From: Acidimicrobiia bacterium
GTDB taxonomy: Bacteria; Actinomycetota; Acidimicrobiia; Acidimicrobiales; SZUA-35
Length of the DNA stretch: 12,573 bases
Assembly: GCA_029857855.1 (NCBI GenBank)
Contig: JAOUGG010000020.1
Location: 1 to 12,573, forward strand
Direction of reading: 5' to 3'
Positions 7,322-12,573 of the stretch are shown here, piece after piece; position 1 is the stretch's first letter; each line of letters opens with the position of its first letter. Below the pieces are notes generated by a model. The model was not told the origin of the DNA. It did no database searches and was given only the letters and a program-made list of their open reading frames with translations. Position numbers and translations under genes: made by a program.

Positions 7322-8335
7322 CTACGGATCGACGCTCGACTCGAGCGGATCCGGATCGATCTGCCAACCGAGTCTGTTGTGCCCGATCGGGCTGGTGTAG
7401 AAGACCATGATCCATCGGGTCGAGGGGCCGGCGCCGACGGTGACCGCGGCACCGTAGTAGCCGTCTCCGGTGAACGTACCCATCCACGAATAGTCGGTCA
7501 CCCCTGGCGGCAGGGTCGACTGGGCCATTACGGCGTTGGCCAGACCCTCCTCCAATGTGACGATGACGACCTCATCGGCGGTGTCGCCCTCGTTCCGGAT
7601 CAGGCGGTCGGCGTAGACCTGAGCGCCAGTGAGCGGCCGGATACTCAGACCTTCGACCGTGCCGTGCCCGCAGTACCAGTGGGTACCAGGCGGGTACCAG
7701 CGGAGATACCCCGACAGCGGGCGGGCGGTGGCCGTCTCGCGGACGAAGTCCTCCGACTCGGTCAGCACGACCGCCATCTCGCCCCTGGTGTACCCGGTGT
7801 TGAGCGCAGTGGTCCAGTGCCGGCGGACCTGTGGTGACGGCGGCGGATTTCGGGTGTTGTCGTAGAGCAGCTCCACGAACTCCGACGATGTCTTCGGGCC
7901 GTGCAGCCGGTCGAATTCGGCCGATCGAATCAGCTGATTGGCGATGGCGGGCAGATTGGCCTCGCCGGACATGTAGCGCTCGGACCAGTGAAATGCCTCG
8001 TTGAGGTCAGGTTCGCGCACGAAGATGGCCAGGTAGAGCCGGCGAATCGAATCGGTCATCTCCGGGCAGGCACTCTCCGGCGGTCCGTCGGCGTCGACCG
8101 AACCGGGCGCTCCGGTGATGGCGAGTGAGGTGAGGAGCAGCGCCAGCGCAGCCGTCCGAAGCAGGAGGCGTGCCAGATGACTGCGCGACCCGTCGAACCG
8201 GCCGTCGTGACGGCTGTGGTGCCCGAGATTCTGGGAGGTTGTCCGCCGGTATCCGGTCGGTACCGACTGTGCGTGGGTGGCCACGGTTCCCGCTCCGGTC
8301 AGGCCCGATTTCCTGGTCGTTTGCTTGTCGGGCAT
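7322..8335 (-). CDS. Secreted DUF4214-domain protein
   Basis: This 337-residue protein has a hydrophobic segment at about 55-75 (LLLRTAALALLLTSLAI) preceded by a long polar and basic N-terminus, then a possible signal peptidase site near SVDA-DG (80-84). Two DUF4214 half-repeats follow. The first is at about 98-146, with IRRLYLAIFVREPD and RSAEFDRLHG. The second is at about 153-201, with FVELLYDN and LTESEDFVRE. DUF4214 is common in secreted and surface proteins of actinobacteria and proteobacteria and has no established activity. The remaining 135 residues contain a Trp/Tyr/Gly-rich stretch (YSWMGTFTGDGYYGAAVTV) that I do not recognise. ATG 8335 has no Shine-Dalgarno sequence; GTG 8284 would shorten the unusually long n-region and is a plausible alternative. 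It is convergent with the sigma fusion gene, 48 bases apart. Confidence 0.78.
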   Translation of the reverse strand: MPDKQTTRKSGLTGAGTVATHAQSVPTGYRRTTSQNLGHHSRHDGRFDGSRSHLARLLLRTAALALLLTSLAITGAPGSVDADGPPESACPEMTDSIRRLYLAIFVREPDLNEAFHWSERYMSGEANLPAIANQLIRSAEFDRLHGPKTSSEFVELLYDNTRNPPPSPQVRRHWTTALNTGYTRGEMAVVLTESEDFVRETATARPLSGYLRWYPPGTHWYCGHGTVEGLSIRPLTGAQVYADRLIRNEGDTADEVVIVTLEEGLANAVMAQSTLPPGVTDYSWMGTFTGDGYYGAAVTVGAGPSTRWIMVFYTSPIGHNRLGWQIDPDPLESSVDP

Positions 8336-8633
8336 GGTAGCAGCATGTCGAAAGGGTTTTCGAACTGAACTTGTCGACCGACATCAAATCATGAGGGTGA
8401 TCGTCCGGCCGTTCGTCTGGGTGAATCCGCCCGGGTGGGATCGTCATATCCGGCACGCGGGGGCGCCATTGCCCTCTTTTTCGGGGCTCGGAACCCTCTC
8501 GTCTGGCGCCGATCCGGGAGATTGTCCTAAATGAGGTAGTCCGTAATCATCGATTTTGTCTCTAAATGTCGATGCTTGTTGCACTGGCAGATAACAATGG
8601 AGTGCTTGACAATATGCTGTATTATTTTTATTG
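8336..8633. other. Divergent intergenic region with promoter and terminator signals
   Basis: These 298 bases separate the DUF4214 and Excalibur-like genes. Near the minus-strand start is TCGAAA-GGGT-TTTCGA (8348-8363), a possible operator or hairpin. The middle holds a hairpin with a T-run (8459-8481), and the last 110 bases are AT-rich and carry promoter elements. A 47-codon frame at 8391-8534 has no recognisable features. Confidence 0.5.
8459..8481 (+). terminator. Intrinsic-type terminator hairpin with T-run
   Basis: GGGGGC (8459-8464) pairs with GCCCTC (8471-8476), with one G-U pair, around the loop GCCATT, and TTTTT (8477-8481) follows immediately. The form is that of a plus-strand Rho-independent terminator. 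No plus-strand gene ends here, so it would stop a transcript starting between about 8340 and 8450, or readthrough antisense to the DUF4214 gene. Confidence 0.5.
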
Positions 8634-8634
8634 G
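8606..8634 (+). promoter_or_regulatory. AT-rich promoter region of the Excalibur-like gene
   Basis: A perfect TTGACA (8606-8611) and a strong -10-like TATTAT (8620-8625) occur, but they are only eight bases apart and so cannot belong to one promoter. TATTAT alone would place the start near 8632, right at the GTG 8634 codon (leaderless). TTGACA with a 17-base spacer points to TATTGG (8629-8634) and a start near 8641, favouring ATG 8652. One of the two is probably real. Confidence 0.45.
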
Positions 8635-10508
8635 TGACCGTTGAGACCCGCATGGCATTCGAGAGGCGTCAGCCCTCCGTCGACCTTCGATCTTTTCTCG
8701 ATCCCCTGAAGCCGGGTGAATACTTCGACTGCGGTGGGGCGCGGCTCTACGGCATCGATGAGGCACTCGAAGCCGAGGCGCTGCGTCGTGGCCGTGCGGT
8801 AGGCGACGATCAGTTCCAGCTGGTGGCCACCGACGGTGGATTGATCTTCTGCCGGGCCTCGATCATGTTCGCAATCGCCGCCCGGTGGAAGGACCTGACG
8901 ATCGGTCGACCGGAGGACGGGACCCGGTCGGGTGAGGTCATGCTCCCGATCAGTTGGCCTACCCACGGTGATCTCCAGTTCACCGTCAGCCGCCGCCTCG
9001 GCAGCAACGTCTTCCGTCGTTGGTTGCAGCTTCAGGCTCAGGCGACGCGAAGGAGCCAGGTCGAACAGGACGTGCGATTCGAGCGTACGACTTCGCCCGC
9101 AACGACTCCGACCGACGGCCACTCCCACCCGGCGGCCAACGGGCAGACCGCAATGGAGTCGACCGACATCCGTCACCCCGAACGAAACGGGTTCTCCACA
9201 CCGGCCGACGTCGAATCAGCACCTTCGGAGGACTCCCACCGAAACGGCAAGCGAAACGGAAACGGTTCGAAGTCGGCTGGTTCGGTGTTGCAGCTCGACG
9301 ACTCCGATCGGGAGGCGATCGCCTACGCCACACAACAGCAACAACGCCGGCGAGGTCACCGAGGCCAAGCCGATGTCGACCCGATCGCGCACCGTGGTCA
9401 GGGCAAGCTGACAGTCGATCCGCTGGCGACGCTCGACGCAGCGGTCGTCGACGAGTGGGTCGACGACCGCGTGCCCCACGCCTCTTCATCCTCGCCGTCG
9501 ACCGGCCGGGCCACCGTGCGACGAACGGATCCGCCGCGCCACGGTCCGATCAAGAAATCGCTTTTCGAGGGCGATACAACGGCCGACCCGTTCAACGGTC
9601 ACGAGCTCGACGTCGACGACCGCGACGCCGTCCGCTTCGAGATTCGCCAGGCGCCACGGGATTCGGAACCGTGGGCCGGTGTCGATGTTGATGCCGATGA
9701 ACAGGACGCCACCGCGACACAGTTCATGCGGCGCACCGTCGACGGCACCGACATCTTTCCCGCCGGAACGTCGGGCCGGGACGCCGACGCATTCGGTCGG
9801 CCGGTCGACCCCGCCGGTCGTGGCGGTCGTGGCGGACGATCGCCGGAAACCGTCGGCGCGCGGCGCAGCAGGCGCGTGAAGGTTCCCGTTCCGGAAATCA
9901 GCGGAGCCCGCCTGCATGTCGCCGACTCATCCGAGTCGCGTGTCGGGTCAAGCCTCGACATCCGGTCGACCCTGCTCTCCGGGCGGCGGGAGGCGGACTG
10001 GGTGGACATCCTTCGCCGGCGGCAGGTGCTCATTCTCGGCCTGGTCACGATCTTCGCTCTTGGATTGATCGCCCTCATCGGGTTCCTTTCCGGCGACGGC
10101 GATTCGAGCGGGACGTCCGCAGGCATCCCGGCAGCCGCCGACAGCGGGGCCGTGGCCGATCCGGCCGCGGTCGGCGCCGATGACTCCACGATCGACCAGG
10201 GCGCCGTCGGTTCCTCGACCACAGTCGCCGCGTCGGCCGGCGCTGCGGCCGGCGCCGCCACCATCGACTCGACGGCACCGACGTTGCGGGTCAGCAGCAC
10301 GTCGGTTCAGATCTGTCACTCGAACTACGGCGGTTGCGTTCCGGTCGCCGCCGACGTCGACTGCGAGGGCGACGGCGACGGTCCGGCCTTCCAGGCCACA
10401 CCGGTGGCCGTCTTCGGTGACGACGTCTATGAGCTCGACACCGACGACGATCGCGAGGCCTGCGAGGCCGACCAACCTCGGCTCGACGCCGCCGGAGGCG
10501 GTGGTTGA
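8634..10508 (+). CDS. Single-pass protein with Asn/Gly linker and Excalibur-like domain
   Basis: From GTG 8634 the product is 624 residues. Residues about 10-140 form a globular domain (GEYFDCGGARLYG, ATDGGLIFCR, GDLQFTVSRR) that may be a bacterial PH-like beta fold, but I do not recognise it firmly. Residues about 140-460 are disordered and charged, with Asn-Gly motifs at 162-212. A transmembrane helix lies at about 465-486, preceded by LRRRQ, which puts the N-terminus inside. An Ala/Ser/Gly/Thr spacer follows, then an Excalibur-like external domain at 560-611 with Cys561, Cys568, Cys577 and Cys610 and the motif DTDDDREACE, matching DxDxDGxxCE except Arg for Gly. Excalibur domains are thought to bind calcium. 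TTG 8631 and ATG 8652 are alternative starts. The gene is convergent with prmA, 24 bases away. The layout resembles the sigma fusion. Confidence 0.8.
   Translation: MTVETRMAFERRQPSVDLRSFLDPLKPGEYFDCGGARLYGIDEALEAEALRRGRAVGDDQFQLVATDGGLIFCRASIMFAIAARWKDLTIGRPEDGTRSGEVMLPISWPTHGDLQFTVSRRLGSNVFRRWLQLQAQATRRSQVEQDVRFERTTSPATTPTDGHSHPAANGQTAMESTDIRHPERNGFSTPADVESAPSEDSHRNGKRNGNGSKSAGSVLQLDDSDREAIAYATQQQQRRRGHRGQADVDPIAHRGQGKLTVDPLATLDAAVVDEWVDDRVPHASSSSPSTGRATVRRTDPPRHGPIKKSLFEGDTTADPFNGHELDVDDRDAVRFEIRQAPRDSEPWAGVDVDADEQDATATQFMRRTVDGTDIFPAGTSGRDADAFGRPVDPAGRGGRGGRSPETVGARRSRRVKVPVPEISGARLHVADSSESRVGSSLDIRSTLLSGRREADWVDILRRRQVLILGLVTIFALGLIALIGFLSGDGDSSGTSAGIPAAADSGAVADPAAVGADDSTIDQGAVGSSTTVAASAGAAAGAATIDSTAPTLRVSSTSVQICHSNYGGCVPVAADVDCEGDGDGPAFQATPVAVFGDDVYELDTDDDREACEADQPRLDAAGGGG
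10489..10501 (+). other. GC hairpin at the 3' end of the Excalibur-like gene
   Basis: CCGCC-GGA-GGCGG forms a perfect five-base-pair stem over the last codons (extendable by one G-U pair). It lies just before the 24-base gap between two convergent genes and has no T-run. It could mark transcript ends, but it also encodes the Gly-rich tail, so significance is doubtful. Confidence 0.25.
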
Positions 10509-10532
10509 CGGCGTCGACGGATCGGCCTGTGG

Positions 10533-11390
10533 TCAGCCGGCCGCCGGTGGTTCCGCCAGCACCAGGCCGCACCACTCGTCGATGACCATCCGATCGACGA
10601 CATCGATCGTCGCACGTCCGGCCCGGTAGGCGGCCACCACCCGATCGGCCTGGTGGGCGAGAAAGCCGGCCACCACAAGCACCCCGCCGGGTGCCAGGAG
10701 CGCTCCGGCGGAGGCGGCCACGTGCTCGTGGACGACCAGCAGCACGTTGGCCACGATCAGGTCGAACCCCGCTCCGGCGCGGTCGGCGACCGCCGCCACC
10801 TCGTCGATGTCGCCGTGGACGAGTCGCACGTCGACGCCGTTGGCCGCGGTGTTGAATCGAGCCGACTCGATGGCGTTCGGGTCGACATCCGACGCCATGA
10901 TGTCGATCGCTCCGAGGCGGTGGGCCGCGATGGACAACACCCCGGAGCCGGTCCCGAGATCAAGCACCCGTCGGGGGGATTGCGTCCCTGAGCCGTCTGC
11001 ACCGGCGGCGCTTCGGAGTCCGCTCATCAGGTCGAGGCAGAGCCGGGTCGTCGGATGCCCGCCGTGGCCGAAGGCCGCCCCGGCCACCACGGGGAAGTGG
11101 TCGGTCCCCGTCGCCGTCGTCAGGTCGACGTCGACCGCCTCGTGGCGGATCCAGCTCTCGTCGACCGGCTCGATGTCGGCCATCAGGCCGTGCTGCGCCG
11201 CCAGGCCACAGGCCGTTCGGGCCGTGTCCAGCCCGTCGAACCCGGCCACCAGGGATGCCGACAGCTCGGCCACGCCGCTCGTGCCCAGATCCCACAGGTC
11301 TGACACCAGTGCGGCGTGGTGCTCCAGCAGGTCCGACGACGGTGACCCCCCGTCGACCCGGTGCGAAGTGTAGCGAACCAGCCAGGGCAC
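10533..11390 (-). CDS. prmA: Ribosomal protein L11 methyltransferase
   Basis: PrmA trimethylates lysines and the N-terminus of ribosomal protein L11 with S-adenosylmethionine, in the cytoplasm. The 285-residue product is of normal length. The C-terminal class I methyltransferase domain shows the PrmA signature AFGHGGHPTTRLCLDLM (105-121), then motif I VLDLGTGSGVLSIAAHRLGA (142-161), an acidic SAM-ribose residue in ASDVDPNAIE, and DLIVANVLLV, the PrmA version of motif IV. The N-terminal substrate-recognition part is less conserved, as is usual. Start GTG 11390 has only a weak upstream AGG that touches it, so translation may be leaderless or start-poor. It is divergent from the Ppx/GppA gene, 43 bases apart, so the two share a short promoter region. 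Confidence 0.93.
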   Translation of the reverse strand: MPWLVRYTSHRVDGGSPSSDLLEHHAALVSDLWDLGTSGVAELSASLVAGFDGLDTARTACGLAAQHGLMADIEPVDESWIRHEAVDVDLTTATGTDHFPVVAGAAFGHGGHPTTRLCLDLMSGLRSAAGADGSGTQSPRRVLDLGTGSGVLSIAAHRLGAIDIMASDVDPNAIESARFNTAANGVDVRLVHGDIDEVAAVADRAGAGFDLIVANVLLVVHEHVAASAGALLAPGGVLVVAGFLAHQADRVVAAYRAGRATIDVVDRMVIDEWCGLVLAEPPAAG

Positions 11391-11420
11391 CTGAACAGCC
11401 TACGGAGCCGGCCGGTGCCG

Positions 11421-11426
11421 TACGAT
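11421..11426 (+). promoter_or_regulatory. Candidate -10 element for a leaderless Ppx/GppA transcript
   Basis: TACGAT lies seven bases before GTG 11434, the spacing expected if transcription begins at the start codon itself. No good -35 is seen 17 bases upstream (GCCTAC), and there is no Shine-Dalgarno sequence. An in-frame TGA at 11392 and the lack of other start codons support GTG 11434. Confidence 0.4.
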
Positions 11427-11433
11427 CGTTGAT

Positions 11434-12573
11434 GTGTCCGCATTCGATCCAACCGCGTCCGGCTCCCCGGCGTCCGAGCCGAACGCCGGGCATCCCGAAT
11501 CGCCGGTGTTGGCCGCGATCGACATGGGAACCAACTCGTTCCACATGATCGTGGCCCGAGGTGCGGCCGACGGTGGGTTCGAAGTGATCACCACACAGAA
11601 GGACATGGTCCGCCTGGGCCGGGGAAGCGGCGAGATGAAGCTGCTGACCCCGGAGGCCATGGACCGGGGGATCGCCTCGCTGAAACGGATGCTCGCGGTT
11701 GCCTCGAGCTACGGCGCCACGGTGTTCGCGGTGGCGACCAGCGCCGTCCGGGAGGCCAGGAACCAGTCGGAGCTCCTCGAGCGGGTGACGGCGGAGACAG
11801 GGCTCGTGGTCGACGTGATCAGCGGCTTCGAGGAAGCCCGGCTGATCCACCTCGGCGTGCTTCAAGCGCTACCCGTGTTCGACAAGCGAATACTGATCGT
11901 CGACATCGGCGGCGGAAGCACAGAGCTCCTCGTCGGCGCGGGGGACACGATCAAGGCGGTGCGAAGCGTCAAGTTGGGTTCGATCCGGTTGACCGATCGG
12001 TTCTTTCGGACCGAGACCGGCGATGACACGATCACGAACGCCCGCCGGGTCGAGCGGTGCCGCCGCTACGTTCGCAGCGTCCTGGCCGGAGCCGCCCACG
12101 ACCTCGAGCCTCTCGGCCACGAAGTCGCCATCGGCAGCTCCGGAACAATCCTGGCCATCGGCTCGTTGATCGCGGCCCGGCGAGGAGAAGATCCGGCTTC
12201 GACCAACGGCTTGGTCTTCACGGCCGACGAGTTGTCGGACCTGATCGACCGCCTGGTCGCCTCGACGGTCGCCGAGCGGCTGGCCATGGACGGGATGGAC
12301 GAGGGTCGGGTCGACATCATCGTCGGCGGAGCCCTGCTACTCGAGGCCGTGTTCGAGATGCTCGGGGTGTCGGCGATGACGGTGTCGACCTACGCCCTCC
12401 GGGAAGGTGTGCTCTACGACCGCCTCTCGGCCCATCAGCGAGGAAACACTCGGCTTTCGGACCTGCGTCGGTCGAACGCGCTGCGCCTCTCACAACAGCT
12501 CGATCCCGATTCGCGGCACACGGAGGTCTGCGCCCGGCTCGCCATTCGCCTGTTCGACGAGACACGGTCACTC
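11434..12573 (+). CDS. Exopolyphosphatase / pppGpp phosphohydrolase, Ppx/GppA family (partial)
   Basis: The frame is open for 380 codons from GTG 11434 to the window edge, so the C-terminus is missing. Ppx/GppA enzymes remove terminal phosphates from polyphosphate or convert pppGpp to ppGpp, linking phosphate storage to the stringent response. Motifs of the acetate-kinase/Hsp70-like fold are present: AAIDMGTNSFHMIVA (27-41), the first phosphate loop; TSAVREARN (102-110); SGFEEARL (130-137), with the catalytic-type Glu pair; VDIGGGSTELL (156-166), the second phosphate loop; and IGSSGTILAIG (232-242). From about residue 345 an HD-like helical part begins (DPDSRHTEVCARLAIRLFDE), as in three-domain members. 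The first 25 residues are a Pro/Ser/Ala-rich extension. Ppx and GppA activities cannot be separated from this fragment. Confidence 0.93.
   Translation, partial: MSAFDPTASGSPASEPNAGHPESPVLAAIDMGTNSFHMIVARGAADGGFEVITTQKDMVRLGRGSGEMKLLTPEAMDRGIASLKRMLAVASSYGATVFAVATSAVREARNQSELLERVTAETGLVVDVISGFEEARLIHLGVLQALPVFDKRILIVDIGGGSTELLVGAGDTIKAVRSVKLGSIRLTDRFFRTETGDDTITNARRVERCRRYVRSVLAGAAHDLEPLGHEVAIGSSGTILAIGSLIAARRGEDPASTNGLVFTADELSDLIDRLVASTVAERLAMDGMDEGRVDIIVGGALLLEAVFEMLGVSAMTVSTYALREGVLYDRLSAHQRGNTRLSDLRRSNALRLSQQLDPDSRHTEVCARLAIRLFDETRSL

Noticed and set aside
8391..8534. A 47-codon plus-strand frame between the DUF4214 and Excalibur-like genes.
   Set aside because: No ribosome binding site or family match; it is crossed by the terminator-like hairpin and T-run.

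Overview
The window is high-GC DNA with dense Asp/Arg/Val/Ala-rich coding, GTG and TTG starts, and little Shine-Dalgarno signal before several genes. This suits a Gram-positive actinobacterium. The mixture of DUF4214, an Excalibur-like domain, an ACAD10/11-type kinase and an RskA-like anti-sigma domain suggests Acidimicrobiia, but that placement is inference. I see no tRNA, rRNA, CRISPR array or insertion sequence.

Left part (1-2658, minus strand): gcvT, the aminomethyltransferase of the glycine cleavage system, follows a tandem glycine riboswitch and a candidate promoter. Upstream on the same strand is a kinase-fold phosphotransferase of the ACAD10/11 / aminoglycoside-phosphotransferase type.

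Central part (about 2734-10508): this is the accessory and most unusual stretch, a cluster of envelope-associated proteins. It holds (i) a lipoprotein with an acidic linker and a TolB/PD40-like beta-propeller; (ii) an 860-residue protein in which a roughly 430-residue low-complexity N-terminus is followed by ECF sigma-70 regions 2 and 4, an anti-sigma-like helical segment, one transmembrane helix and an RskA-like extracytoplasmic domain, which amounts to a membrane-tethered sigma/anti-sigma fusion; (iii) a convergent secreted DUF4214 protein; and (iv) a 624-residue single-pass protein with an N-terminal globular domain, a long Asn/Gly-rich disordered linker and an Excalibur-like Cys/Asp domain outside the cell. 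Proteins (ii) and (iv) share an overall plan: cytoplasmic N-terminus with Asn-Gly-rich linker, one helix containing GLIALI, and a small external domain. They may act in one envelope-sensing circuit, but this is inference.

Right part (10533-12573): prmA (ribosomal protein L11 methyltransferase, minus strand) is divergent from a Ppx/GppA-family exopolyphosphatase gene that runs off the right end of the window.

The main candidate for something new is the tethered ECF sigma/anti-sigma fusion with its repetitive N-terminus, together with its architectural look-alike. Smaller points are an AT-rich patch inside the lipoprotein gene, an orphan plus-strand terminator between two genes, and apparently leaderless starts.
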